Shown here: positions 8,869 through 17,442 of the stretch, in pieces | Numbering within the stretch: position 1 is the stretch's first letter | Layout: every line of letters begins with the position of its first letter | Assembly (NCBI GenBank): GCA_041748075.1 | Contig: JBGTDX010000123.1 | Span: 4,263-68,262, forward strand | Reading direction: 5' to 3' | DNA length: 64,000 nucleotides | From: JBGSYJ01 sp041748075 | Lineage (GTDB): Bacteria; Acidobacteriota; Thermoanaerobaculia; Gp7-AA8 | Notes under the pieces: model-generated | What the model saw: the letters and a program-made list of their open reading frames with translations, nothing else | Told to the model about the DNA's origin: nothing | Databases searched by the model: none | Position numbers and translations under genes: made by a program

Positions 8869-9279
8869 TTGCATCGATCCACGGACATGAAACGCACTTC
8901 CATCGCGGCCTCGATTGTGCTCGGTACCACCGTTCCCGCGATCGCGGTGACGCTGTTCATCCTCGGGTGCTGCGTGCTGCCGTTTCACAAGGTCATCCAT
9001 ACGGTTGCGCCGCTCTGTACGATGGCGGCTGGAATGATGACGGGTCAGCATGATGCCTCTCCTCAGCAGACTCCTGTTCCCGCACCGGAAAAGCAGCGTC
9101 CGATTTTGAAGTTCTCCACCGAGCTTACGGCTCACTTCTCAGTGGTGAATCCCGGCGTCTCGCATCGAAGCGTGTTGCCGGCGGACTGCCGGGGTCTTCG
9201 CGACCGGGTGACGCTCGGCGCTCTTCGCTGCGACCAGGACGTCGGCTCCGACGTGCTGCTCCAGACCTTCCGCATCTGA
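8869..9279 (+). CDS. Hypothetical membrane-anchored protein in copper cluster
   Basis: A 136-aa protein from a TTG start at 8869, chosen because GAGG lies eight bases upstream; an ATG at 8887 is possible but lacks such a site. One hydrophobic segment (SIVLGTTVPAIAVTLFILG) is followed by a Cys-Cys pair, an FHKVIHTVAPLCTMAAGMM stretch rich in His, Cys and Met, a Pro-rich linker and an unrecognised C-terminal part. The Met/Cys/His content and its place between the copper ATPase and the Met-rich lipoprotein suggest a role in periplasmic copper handling, but no family match is evident. Confidence 0.6.
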   Translation: MHRSTDMKRTSIAASIVLGTTVPAIAVTLFILGCCVLPFHKVIHTVAPLCTMAAGMMTGQHDASPQQTPVPAPEKQRPILKFSTELTAHFSVVNPGVSHRSVLPADCRGLRDRVTLGALRCDQDVGSDVLLQTFRI

Positions 9280-9412
9280 TCCCCTTCGCGAACGCGAGAC
9301 GCCTTCGGTGTCTCTTGGCTGCTCGCTCCTTTCTCCTTTTCGGTCAACGATGAAAAGCGGGCTCACGATTTTCCTGACATTCGGTCGCTGTCACCCAGCC
9401 CAGGAGTTCTCA

Positions 9413-10339
9413 ATGAAATTCATACGGTCAGATTCTTCTCGTGCATCACTTGTGGTTGCAGGCCTTGCAGTGGTTCTGATCTCCACCGCGTGCGGTGGCA
9501 GGCAATCCACTGCCAGCAAGAGTGCGGCGGCATATGCCGATGCGAAAAGCAAAGGAGTGGACGTGGGTGGCGGGCATGGGGGTCACGGCGGCGATCCACA
9601 GGCTGCCGGGGACATGGCGGGGATGGACCACTCGACGATGCAGCCGGGCAGCATGGACGGGATGGACCACTCGCAGATGAAGTCGGGCAGCATGGCGGGG
9701 ATGGATCATTCGAAGATGGAGCCGGGAAACATGGCGGCAATGGATCACTCGCAGATGGAGCCGGGAAATATGGCGGCAATGGATCACTCGCAGATGGAGC
9801 CGGGCAGCATGGAGGGAATGGACCATTCGCAGATGGAGCCCGGAATGGCGGGGATGCAGCATGGTGGCGGCGGGGCGATTCCTGCGGGCGGTCTGTGGGG
9901 TCCCGTAGAGGGAAGTCTCGCTCCCGCAGGGGTTCCGGAGGGCAGCAGAGGCATGGCGGGGACGGACCATTCGAACATGCCGGGCATGGACCCTTCGGCG
10001 ATGCAGAATCCCGACTCGGGCGCGCGTGGTCCGGCTAAAGCGAGGACCAGTTCGGAGATGGGGGCGATCCGTCCGTCCGAAACGCTGAAAAGAGATTCGC
10101 TCGACGTCGCAGCTCCCAGCTCGGTGAGGGAGACGGACAAGTCCAGGGGAACAGGCCAGGAGAGGTTCGGTATGGAGTCCTCCGAGGCTGATCCCCATGC
10201 CGGGCATTCGATGTCCGGGAAAGCGCCGGCCGCTGGGGAGCAGGCCTTCACATGTCCCATGCATCCGGAAGTCGTGAGCGAGAAGCCCGGCACGTGCCCC
10301 AAGTGTGGAATGGTTCTCGTAAAGAGGAACGAACCATGA
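9413..10339 (+). CDS. Met/His-rich copper-binding lipoprotein with C-terminal metal-binding module
   Basis: A 308-aa predicted lipoprotein. The ATG at 9413 has CAGGAG upstream and leads into a signal with lipobox LISTAC, lipidated on the Cys. Residues about 60-150 hold six copies of a ~13-residue unit built on GMDHSQM(E/K)PG, the Met/His pattern seen in periplasmic copper proteins such as CopB/PcoB. A further MDHS-like pair (TDHSNM, MDPSAM) follows. The last 30 residues are a CPMHPEV...CPKCGM module like those in the neighbouring ATPase and oxidase. It likely buffers Cu(I) outside the inner membrane. Its stop overlaps the TolC-like gene by ATGA, so the two are translationally coupled. Confidence 0.85.
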   Translation: MKFIRSDSSRASLVVAGLAVVLISTACGGRQSTASKSAAAYADAKSKGVDVGGGHGGHGGDPQAAGDMAGMDHSTMQPGSMDGMDHSQMKSGSMAGMDHSKMEPGNMAAMDHSQMEPGNMAAMDHSQMEPGSMEGMDHSQMEPGMAGMQHGGGGAIPAGGLWGPVEGSLAPAGVPEGSRGMAGTDHSNMPGMDPSAMQNPDSGARGPAKARTSSEMGAIRPSETLKRDSLDVAAPSSVRETDKSRGTGQERFGMESSEADPHAGHSMSGKAPAAGEQAFTCPMHPEVVSEKPGTCPKCGMVLVKRNEP

Positions 10340-11742
10340 TTCGATTGTCTCATCTTCCGGTCGGTCTGGTGATCCTGGTTCTCGGCGGTTGCGCAAGCGT
10401 CACGCGTGATGCAGGGGTGCCGGAGATCACGCAATCCGTGAACGAGCGCGCGAATCAGACGCTCGAGTTCCAGCAGCTGGCCCGCATGACGGACGATCCC
10501 CGCGTGCAGGAAATGCTCGAAGGCGAGCTCGATGCGGACGAGGCCGTCGCCGTGGCGGTGATCAACAATCCACGTCTTCAGGTGATCCTCGCCGAAGTCG
10601 GAATTGCTCGCGCTGACCTCATCGAAGCCTCTACGATCTCCAATCCCATCCTGGAGTTCGAGACCCGAGGTCCGGGAGAGCCCTTCAAGCCCTACGAGAT
10701 CACGCTCGCGCAGTCGCTGGTCGGGTTAGTTCAGCTTCCGCGACGGCGCGCGCTCGGCCGGGACGTATTCGAGGTGGCGAAACTTCGCGTGTCCAGGGAG
10801 GTCCTCTCATTTTCAGCGGATGTACGCAGCGACTATTACGCGCTTCTCGCTGCCTCGCAGAATCTTGCGCAGAGCGAGACCATCTCCGACGCCGCGATCG
10901 CGTCGACGGAGCTCGCGATCCGACAGCACACGGCGGGCAATATCACAGATCTCGATCTGGAGAACGAGCAGGCAGTCTACGAAGAGTCGAAGCTGAATCT
11001 GGCCGAAGCCCAGGAGCAGGTCGTGCTGAGGCGGGAGGCGCTGATTCGCGCGATGGGGCTGCGCGATGACGGGATGGTCTGGTCGATTCCGAGCGAGTTT
11101 CCACAGCCTCCTGCCGAGGAGATGAGCGAGGAAGAGATCTCCGCTCTCGCACTCACCAGGCGGCTCGACATCGATATTGCGCGCAGAGAGGTTGCGATTG
11201 CCGAGCGGAGCGTCCCGATTTCGCGCCTCGCCGCTCTCGGAGAGTTCGTCGCTGATGTACACCTGGAGCGCGAGCCGGATGGCACCAGGACTACGGGGCC
11301 GGGCATCGAGTTTCCGATTCCCATCTTCAACAACGGGCGCGCAGCCCGCAACCGGGCGGAGGCGCAATACCTGCGCGCGCGCCACCATCTAGCGCTGGTG
11401 ACGAGCCAGGCTGAGTCCGAGATCCGTGCCGCGCGCCAAAGTCTGGTGTCGGCGCGCGCTCGCGTCGAATACTACCGTGACGTTCTACTCCCACGGCGTG
11501 TACGAATCGTCGAGCTGACGAGACTCCAGCAGAATTCGATGCTCGTCGGTGTCTACCAGGTCCTCGAGGCGCGACAGAACGAGGCGAATGCGCGCCGGGA
11601 CTACGTCGACGCACAGCTCGCGTACTGGTTGGCGCGCAATAACCTCGAGCGGGCACTCAACGGAACCGAAATGATGCAGCGCGAGCGGGTGATGGGGAGC
11701 GACGAGCGGTCGTCATCCATGAACCAGCGAGGAGACCACTGA
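10336..11742 (+). CDS. TolC/CusC-like outer-membrane efflux lipoprotein
   Basis: A 468-aa member of the outer-membrane efflux protein family (two OEP repeats). I start at the ATG overlapping the lipoprotein stop (10336); it gives a lipoprotein signal with lipobox VLGGC. The two long alpha-helical repeats are visible around residues 70-250 and 280-460, with NNPRLQVILAEVGIARADLIEA and a matching RLDIDIARREVAIAE segment. It should form the trimeric outer-membrane duct for metal efflux. No CusA/CusB-type RND pump or adaptor is in the window. The next gene, a multicopper oxidase, starts four bases after its stop, so they are one operon. Confidence 0.9.
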   Translation: MIRLSHLPVGLVILVLGGCASVTRDAGVPEITQSVNERANQTLEFQQLARMTDDPRVQEMLEGELDADEAVAVAVINNPRLQVILAEVGIARADLIEASTISNPILEFETRGPGEPFKPYEITLAQSLVGLVQLPRRRALGRDVFEVAKLRVSREVLSFSADVRSDYYALLAASQNLAQSETISDAAIASTELAIRQHTAGNITDLDLENEQAVYEESKLNLAEAQEQVVLRREALIRAMGLRDDGMVWSIPSEFPQPPAEEMSEEEISALALTRRLDIDIARREVAIAERSVPISRLAALGEFVADVHLEREPDGTRTTGPGIEFPIPIFNNGRAARNRAEAQYLRARHHLALVTSQAESEIRAARQSLVSARARVEYYRDVLLPRRVRIVELTRLQQNSMLVGVYQVLEARQNEANARRDYVDAQLAYWLARNNLERALNGTEMMQRERVMGSDERSSSMNQRGDH

Positions 11743-11745
11743 CTC

Positions 11746-13179
11746 ATGATCTCGAGAAGAAATGTTCTGTTTTCATCGATTGCCGGCGTTGTTGGGGGGA
11801 CCCTCTTCGGCCGTGGCAACGCACAGGCTGCAACGCAGCAGCAGTCCGGGAGTCCGTCCGCGAGACTGCCGCGCCCACGGGCGGGTGGAGGGCGCGCACC
11901 CGTCATGGTCCCGAACGGCGCGAAGCTTCCCTGGAAGATGGAAAACGGCGTGAAGGTGTTTCATCTCATCGCCGAGCCGGTCAAGCGCGAGTTCGCGCCG
12001 GGGCTCATCGTGAACTGCTTCGGCTATAACGGGGTTACTCCCGGACCGATGATCGAGGCGGTCGAAGGCGACCGCGTCCGCATCTACGTCACCAACCGCC
12101 TGCCCGAAGGGACCTCTGTTCACTGGCATGGGATGCATCTGCCGAGCGGCATGGACGGAGTGGCCGGGCTGAGCCAGCCGAAGATCAAACCGGGTGAGAC
12201 GTATGCGTATGAATTCACGCTGCGGCAGACCGGCACTCTGATGTACCACCCGCACTTTGACGAGATGGTCCAGATCGCGATGGGCATGCAGGGTTTTTTC
12301 ATCATTCATCCGAAAGATCCGGAAGAGCTTCGCGTCGACCGCGACTTCGCCATCTTTCTCCACGAGTGGTTCATCAAGCCGGGAACGGCGACGCCCGATC
12401 CGACCGTGATGCTCGACTTCAATGTGTTCACGTTCAACAGCAAGGTGTTTCCCGCCACCGACCATCTACCCGTGAGACTCGGCGATCGCGTGAGGATTCG
12501 CCTCGGGAATCTCAGCATGAACTCTCACCCGATCCACATTCACGGACACAAGTTCTGGGTTGCCGGCACCGATGCCGGTCCGATCCCTCAGTCCGGATGG
12601 TGGCCCGAGAACTCCGTGAACGTGCCTGTCGGAACGACGCGCGATATCGAGTGGCTCGCTGACAACCCGGGAGACTGGGCGTTTCACTGTCACAAATCCC
12701 ACCACCTCATGAACCAGATGGGACACGATCTCCCGAACCTTCTCGGAGTCGACACCGGACCTGTCGACGCTAAGATCAACGAACTGGTTCCCGGCACGAT
12801 GCTCATGGGCCAGACCGGCATGGGCGACATGGCAGAGCACCAGATGGAGTTCCCGAGAAACTCCATTCCGATGCGCGGCGGACTCGGACCGTACGGGCCA
12901 ATCGACATGGGTGGGATGTTTACAGTCATCAAAGTGAGGGAAGGGCTCACCGGGTATGAAGATCCTGGCTGGTACAAGCCGCCTGCCGGAACGACGGCGT
13001 GGGCGGTGCCGTCCATGGCGGTCGCGCCTGCTGTTATCCCTCCATCGGAGGATCCGCACGCGGCGCACAAGCGATCAGAACCGGCGGTTTACACCTGCCC
13101 GATGCATCCCGAGATCCGCAGCGACGTACCTGGTACCTGTCCGAAGTGCGGAATCCGGCTGACCAGGGTGGAAGAATGA
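11746..13179 (+). CDS. Tat-exported multicopper oxidase with C-terminal metal-binding module
   Basis: A 477-aa CopA/laccase-type multicopper oxidase. The N-terminus carries a twin-arginine signal (SRRNVLF, cleaved near residue 28). All four copper motifs are present: HWHGMH (126-131), YHPHFDE (from 167), HPIHIHGH (261-268) and HCHKSHH with Met325, giving type 1 ligands His261, Cys315, His320 and Met325. After a Met-rich segment (MGQTGMGDMAEHQM) the C-terminus ends in a CPMHPEI...CPKCG module (about 449-470), unusual for this family and shared with its neighbours. It probably oxidises Cu(I) to Cu(II) in the periplasm. Confidence 0.93.
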   Translation: MISRRNVLFSSIAGVVGGTLFGRGNAQAATQQQSGSPSARLPRPRAGGGRAPVMVPNGAKLPWKMENGVKVFHLIAEPVKREFAPGLIVNCFGYNGVTPGPMIEAVEGDRVRIYVTNRLPEGTSVHWHGMHLPSGMDGVAGLSQPKIKPGETYAYEFTLRQTGTLMYHPHFDEMVQIAMGMQGFFIIHPKDPEELRVDRDFAIFLHEWFIKPGTATPDPTVMLDFNVFTFNSKVFPATDHLPVRLGDRVRIRLGNLSMNSHPIHIHGHKFWVAGTDAGPIPQSGWWPENSVNVPVGTTRDIEWLADNPGDWAFHCHKSHHLMNQMGHDLPNLLGVDTGPVDAKINELVPGTMLMGQTGMGDMAEHQMEFPRNSIPMRGGLGPYGPIDMGGMFTVIKVREGLTGYEDPGWYKPPAGTTAWAVPSMAVAPAVIPPSEDPHAAHKRSEPAVYTCPMHPEIRSDVPGTCPKCGIRLTRVEE

Positions 13180-13204
13180 GCCGCGTTCGGGAGTTCGTGA
13201 ACCC

Positions 13205-13243
13205 CGCTCCCCCCCGCAGCGGGGAGAGGGGCAGGGGAGAGGC
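13205..13243. repeat. C/G-rich palindromic repeat, intercistronic
   Basis: CGCTCCCCCCCGCAGCGGGG followed by AGAGGGGCAGGGGAGAGG, in the 109-base gap between the oxidase and cytochrome genes. It is of the same family as the copy inside the copper ATPase, and may stabilise or attenuate the operon transcript. Confidence 0.65.
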
Positions 13244-13288
13244 GTGTTGCAACCGGAGCAAATCAGACTTCGAGGACGGGAGGTCGCG

Positions 13289-13912
13289 ATGAAACGTGGC
13301 TCGATCATCGGTCTGATCGTTCTTTCACTGCTCCTCCTCATCGGCGGCGCCGTGTTGGTACGCTCACTCCGACACGGTTTCAGCGCCCTCGACGAGCCGA
13401 CCATGATGGAGGAAATGATGGCGCGCAGAATGCGAAGCTGGTCCGTGCCGGCAGACCTGAAAAATGCGAAGAATCCCGTGCCGGTCACACCAGAGGTGCT
13501 CGCTGAGGCGCGTGCGCATTGGGCGGATCACTGCGCGGTCTGCCATGCGAACGACGGAAAAGGAGAGACCGCAATCGGGCAGAAGCTGTATCCGAAGGCA
13601 CCCGACATGACTCTCGCCGCTACCCAGGAGCTCACCGACGGCGAGCTCTTCGCGATCATCGAGAACGGCATCCGCATGACCGGTATGCCGGGCTGGGGAA
13701 ATGGGACGGCGGAATCAGCCTACGGCAGCTGGACGTTAGTCCACTTTACACGACATCTTCCGAAGCTGACGCCAGCTGAGTTGGAAGAAATGAGGCTCCT
13801 GAACCCGATGACTGCGGCGCAGCATCAGCGCTTGCAGGAAGAAAGGGAATTCCTCGAGGGAGGGGACCCGTCACCGGAACAGGAACACTCACCGAGTGGG
13901 CACGCACATTGA
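13289..13912 (+). CDS. Membrane-anchored c-type cytochrome
   Basis: A 207-aa mono-haem cytochrome c. The ATG at 13289 follows GGGAGGTCGCG, which decides the start over the open frame from 13244. One N-terminal membrane helix (about 7-24) is followed by a linker, the haem-binding CAVCH at 82-86 and a likely axial Met in GMPGW near 133. The C-terminus is charged and ends in HSPSGHAH, which may bind metal. In this operon it could accept or pass electrons during Cu(I) oxidation; that role is inferred from position only. Confidence 0.88.
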   Translation: MKRGSIIGLIVLSLLLLIGGAVLVRSLRHGFSALDEPTMMEEMMARRMRSWSVPADLKNAKNPVPVTPEVLAEARAHWADHCAVCHANDGKGETAIGQKLYPKAPDMTLAATQELTDGELFAIIENGIRMTGMPGWGNGTAESAYGSWTLVHFTRHLPKLTPAELEEMRLLNPMTAAQHQRLQEEREFLEGGDPSPEQEHSPSGHAH

Positions 13913-13952
13913 CGCTCGAGTTAAACATCGACAACATCACGACGAGGAAGAT

Positions 13953-14255
13953 ATGAAAAATCTCATCAGCATGGCAGCACTTTTCACCCTCTTCACCGCC
14001 ACTCTGCTCGCGCATGCGGGAGAAGTTCACACCTATCTCGGTACTGTGAAGTCGCTGGCGGGGAATGAGATGGTCATCACCGACAGGGACGGCAAGGAGC
14101 ATTCAGTGACTCTCACTGACGGAACGAAGTACTGGAGAGGCTCGGCCCCTGCGTCCAGAAACGATCTCGCGACGGGTCTCAGGGTCTCGGTCGAGATTGA
14201 CGTCGACGGAAAAAGCGCCACGACGGTCAAACTCGGCGCAAAGCCGAAGCCCTAA
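13953..14255 (+). CDS. Small secreted beta-rich protein (DUF5666-like)
   Basis: A 100-aa protein with signal peptide MKNLISMAALFTLFTATLLAHA and a mature part of alternating beta strands (GTVKSLAGNEMVITDRDGKEH, then LRVSVEIDVDGKSA), the OB-like pattern of DUF5666-type secreted proteins. GACGAGGAAGAT just upstream supports the ATG at 13953. It is the sixth co-directional gene of the copper cluster; a periplasmic binding role is possible but unproven. Confidence 0.7.
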   Translation: MKNLISMAALFTLFTATLLAHAGEVHTYLGTVKSLAGNEMVITDRDGKEHSVTLTDGTKYWRGSAPASRNDLATGLRVSVEIDVDGKSATTVKLGAKPKP

Positions 14256-14268
14256 GGGACGGGGACAA

Positions 14269-14364
14269 ATGAGCCGATCATCCGCAATTCTGATGGTGGA
14301 AGACTCGACCGAGTTCGCGGTGCGGCTGGACCAGTGGTATACGGGAGTTGTGGGGATTGCATGA
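14269..14364 (+). CDS. Possible 31-aa leader ORF
   Basis: An ATG at 14269 opens 31 codons ending in an ATGA overlap with the next gene. The peptide begins SSAILMVEDSTEF, which resembles the first strand of a response regulator, so it may be the stub of a deleted receiver gene or a coupling leader. GGGAC lies upstream. Evidence is weak. Confidence 0.25.
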   Translation: MSRSSAILMVEDSTEFAVRLDQWYTGVVGIA

Positions 14365-15590
14365 GAGGACTTCTTGGGTTGACCGGCCTTCTGGCCCTGC
14401 TTTCGTTCCGTTTTGTCGCATGTACGGAAGCGGACGCGTCGCCGGTCCGCGAGCTTTCTTCGCCAGCGGGCAGGAGCTCTTCGGCGCCATCGCTATTCGC
14501 AACCCGTGGCGGCGACCTCCTGATGAGCTGGCTCGAACCAGTGGAAGGATCGTCGGCGACGGCGATCAAAATCGCGCGCTTCAGGAAAGGTGAGTGGGCG
14601 AGCCCCATCACTGTTCTTCGGCGGGATGACCTGTTTGTCAACTGGGCGGACTTTCCTTCGGTCGTGGAGGCGGCCGACGGCTCGCTGGTGGTGCACTGGC
14701 TGCAGAAAAACGGAGCCGGCACCTACGCCTACGACGTGCGCGTTGCCCGTTCGCGGGACGGAGGCCGCACATGGGGCAGCGGGATCAAGTTGAACGACGA
14801 TGACACGCAGACCGAGCACGGATTTGCTTCGCTCCAGCCGCACGCATCGGGAGCGACCGTTTCCGCGGTGTGGCTCGATGGAAGGGAAATGGCGGGGCAT
14901 GGGGATCATGGTGGAGGTGACATGAGCCTCCGCTACGCCACGACAGATCCGGGACGGGGAATTCAGTCCCGGGCCATTCTCGACGAGCGCACTTGCGAAT
15001 GCTGCACGACGGACATGGCGATGACCTCCGAAGGGCTGATCGTCGCGTACCGCGATCGATCTCCTGATGAAGTGAGAGACATTGCGATCGTGCGAAAGAC
15101 TGCGAAGGGATGGACCGAGCCTCGAATCGTGCATCCGGACGGCTGGAAAATCGAAGGCTGTCCGGTGAACGGGCCTCAGCTCGTTGCAGACGGACGGAGA
15201 GTTGCGCTGGCGTGGTTTACCGCACCGGATGACAAGGGCAGGTTGAATGTTGCGTTTTCGGGCGATTCCGGGAAGACGTTTTCTGCGCCGGTCCGAATCG
15301 ACGAAGGAGCGGCGGTCGGACGGGTGGATCTCGTGCTGCTGGATGACGGCAGCGCCCTGGTGTCGTGGATCGAGGGGATCGGCAACGACGCAGGCGTGGT
15401 CGCGCGGCGGATTTCGGCGGACGGACGCACTAGTGCCGTGCAGACCGTGGCTCCTTCCAGTACGGCTCGTGGCGCAGGATTCCCCCGCATCGCTCGAACA
15501 GGAGATCAGGTCTTCGTTGCCTGGACCGACGTTGCTGCCGAGAAGAGAGTGCGCATTGCTGGAATCGACATCCCGTCGCTTTCGAAGTGA
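14361..15590 (+). CDS. Secreted sialidase-like beta-propeller protein with CxCC motif
   Basis: A 409-aa exported protein (hydrophobic signal to about residue 20). It has BNR/Asp-box-like repeats, for example SRDGGRTWG (about 133-141) and SGDSGKTF (about 302-309), spaced as in six-bladed sialidase propellers. No complete set of sialidase catalytic Arg residues is evident. Between blades lies ERTCECCTTDM (about 209-219), whose three Cys could bind a metal. This, with its place at the end of the copper genes, suggests a metal- or redox-related role rather than sugar cleavage. I chose the ATG at 14361, which gives a clean signal peptide. Confidence 0.8.
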   Translation: MRGLLGLTGLLALLSFRFVACTEADASPVRELSSPAGRSSSAPSLFATRGGDLLMSWLEPVEGSSATAIKIARFRKGEWASPITVLRRDDLFVNWADFPSVVEAADGSLVVHWLQKNGAGTYAYDVRVARSRDGGRTWGSGIKLNDDDTQTEHGFASLQPHASGATVSAVWLDGREMAGHGDHGGGDMSLRYATTDPGRGIQSRAILDERTCECCTTDMAMTSEGLIVAYRDRSPDEVRDIAIVRKTAKGWTEPRIVHPDGWKIEGCPVNGPQLVADGRRVALAWFTAPDDKGRLNVAFSGDSGKTFSAPVRIDEGAAVGRVDLVLLDDGSALVSWIEGIGNDAGVVARRISADGRTSAVQTVAPSSTARGAGFPRIARTGDQVFVAWTDVAAEKRVRIAGIDIPSLSK

Positions 15591-15628
15591 GGCCAGCCCG
15601 TTCTCGAGGTCGAACTCAGGAGTGATCG

Positions 15629-16561
15629 TTGACCAAACGTCGTGCCTCAGGAAAGGCCGCTCGTCTTCTCATAGGACTCGGAGTCGCCGCGGTCGGGATC
15701 GAACTGCTCGCGCGATGGAATGCGAGGCGGGAGCAGAAAAAACGAGAGCATCTCGGAGACCTGCTCTACAGGGAAGTTCACGGGAGCGGGCCGGCGGTAC
15801 TCTTTGTTCCCGGTTTCCAGGGCAGCAGCCGCTACTGGGGTAAAGCATTCGACGAACTGCAGACGGTTCGCCGGTTGATCTTTGTCGACATCGTTGGGTT
15901 TGGACGCTCGCCATGGCCCCACATCGATTACTCCGTCGAGGATCACATCGGCTATCTGCGACGAACGCTGGAGGCCGAAGGGGTGCGCTCGAAGCTCACC
16001 ATCGTCGCTCACTCGTTCGGGACAATTCTGGCGACGTTGTATGCCGCGAGATACCCCGCGGAGGTTGATCGGCTCGTCCTCATGGGCGTGCCGCTCTTTG
16101 ACGACGAAGAAGAGGCTCGATCCCGCTTGTGGGAAATGTCCCCGATAGCTGCCCTCTTCTCGCTCAATCCTGTCCTGTCTCATGTCAGCTGCACTCTCAT
16201 GTGCGCTCTCAGGCCGCTGCTGCGAGGGATCGCACCACTCCTGCGACCTGACCTGGACGCTGCCGTCGCGAGTGATGGCGTACTGCACATGTGGAGCTCG
16301 ATCGATCGAACCTTGAGAAACGTACTGCTCGGAGTATCGATTGAAACGACACTGATGGATGCCGGCCGAAAAACAACGATCATTCACGGACGGAATGACA
16401 CTGTCACACCGCTCGATCGTATCAAGGCGCTCGCTGCAGAATCCGGAGCCGAGTTGGTCGTGACGGACGACGAACATCACACCTACGTGAGTAGCAGCAG
16501 CGACGTGATCGTGCATGCCATTACGGGAGGAGGCGGAGCGTCGGCGCCCGTGTCATCCTGA
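15629..16561 (+). CDS. Alpha/beta hydrolase
   Basis: A 310-aa alpha/beta hydrolase-fold enzyme from a TTG start preceded by CAGGAGTGATCG. An N-terminal hydrophobic stretch (RLLIGLGVAAVGIELLA) may anchor it. The oxyanion strand reads VLFVPGFQGSSRYW. The nucleophile elbow is AHSFGT (Ser near residue 130), an acid is seen in GRNDTVTPLD and a late His in DDEHHTYV. Substrate unknown. The last residues (APVSS) and stop are read from the left arm of a hairpin repeat that begins at 16552, so the natural C-terminus may have been altered by the repeat. It follows the copper genes by 38 bases. Confidence 0.8.
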   Translation: MTKRRASGKAARLLIGLGVAAVGIELLARWNARREQKKREHLGDLLYREVHGSGPAVLFVPGFQGSSRYWGKAFDELQTVRRLIFVDIVGFGRSPWPHIDYSVEDHIGYLRRTLEAEGVRSKLTIVAHSFGTILATLYAARYPAEVDRLVLMGVPLFDDEEEARSRLWEMSPIAALFSLNPVLSHVSCTLMCALRPLLRGIAPLLRPDLDAAVASDGVLHMWSSIDRTLRNVLLGVSIETTLMDAGRKTTIIHGRNDTVTPLDRIKALAAESGAELVVTDDEHHTYVSSSSDVIVHAITGGGGASAPVSS

Positions 16562-16629
16562 GCGAAGCGAAGGATCATATTGCGACGCTTGATCCCTGGA
16601 AGAAGATCCTTCGCTGCACTCAGGATGAC
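16552..16629. repeat. Short relative of the 26-27-bp hairpin repeat
   Basis: The left arm 16552-16576 has the same GTCATCCTGAGCGAAGCG core as the long elements at 17.6, 28.1 and 55.2 kb. The right arm is 16605-16629, with three mismatches. It lacks their conserved left module and has a different loop. It overlaps the last codons of the hydrolase gene. Confidence 0.75.
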
Positions 16630-16686
16630 GTGGCTGCGCCAGGATGACAAGCCATCCAAAGTCCCCCCGTTCGGGAGAGAATCTGT

Positions 16687-17433
16687 TCACCCTCGCGCGA
16701 GGACGCTCTCGAGCAGGTCGTGCGATTTGAGCTCATGCCCAAGAAAGTTGCGGCGGGTCGTGCGGGCGATCGAACGGATCTCGAAGATCGCTTCGTCAGA
16801 GTGCGTTCCGGTCGCGAAGTCCATTGCAGGCAGGCGGAGAAGCTGCTCGAGCACGTCGACAACGTCATTCGGCAGGACCCCCGAGCGGGTCGCGCAGTCA
16901 GGGCAGACGAATCCGTTGTTCTTTTCATCGTAGCGGAGTGGTCGTGCAAGAAGGTTGTGGCATCGCGCACACTCGCGCATCGACGGAAAGATCCCGGTGA
17001 GCTTGAGGATCCAGATCTCGACATACGCTACGACGGCTCCAGCGTTCCGCGTAGCGAGCAGAGCTTCGGAGCTCCGGTCCAGCAGCCGGTAGGTGAGCTC
17101 CGACGGGTCGTCCGATTGCGAAAAGGTGTCGATCGTCTCCGCTATGTACGTCGCGGCGAGACTGGTGCGCAAGTCCTGATGGACATCGAACAGCGAGCGG
17201 ATCAGATCGACGGATTCGATACGGACGATCTCGTCCTGTTCTTTTTCCAGATACCCGATCGAGATCTTAGCCAGGAGTTCCAGCGACGCTCCGAAGCGAA
17301 CCCTGTTGCTGCGCACCCCGTAGACCCATCCCTTCCGCTTGCCATGGTCGGGCGTGATGAATACGACCAGTTTGTCCCGTTCGCGTGCCTGAAACGTCTG
17401 CAGCACGATCGCCTCGGTTCGTTCGCGCTTCAC
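16687..17433 (-). CDS. recO: DNA repair protein RecO
   Basis: A 248-aa RecO. It starts with a GTG at 17433 (VKRERTEAIVLQ), the usual start of the N-terminal OB fold (residues 1-80, with FTPDHGKR-type beta hairpin here as FITPDHGKRKGW). A helical domain follows with four Cys (CARCHN near 153, CPDC near 174) forming the zinc site of many RecO proteins. It loads RecA on gaps by displacing SSB together with RecR. Longer frames upstream read through a heptamer tandem array and are not real coding. The array begins ten bases from the start codon, so it lies in the promoter or leader. Confidence 0.92.
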   Translation of the reverse strand: MKRERTEAIVLQTFQARERDKLVVFITPDHGKRKGWVYGVRSNRVRFGASLELLAKISIGYLEKEQDEIVRIESVDLIRSLFDVHQDLRTSLAATYIAETIDTFSQSDDPSELTYRLLDRSSEALLATRNAGAVVAYVEIWILKLTGIFPSMRECARCHNLLARPLRYDEKNNGFVCPDCATRSGVLPNDVVDVLEQLLRLPAMDFATGTHSDEAIFEIRSIARTTRRNFLGHELKSHDLLESVLARG

Positions 17434-17442
17434 GCCGCAAGT

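Noticed and set aside
9600..9850. Tandem DNA repeat unrelated to coding
   Set aside because: The ~39-bp periodicity is a protein repeat (MDHSxM) in the reading frame of the lipoprotein.
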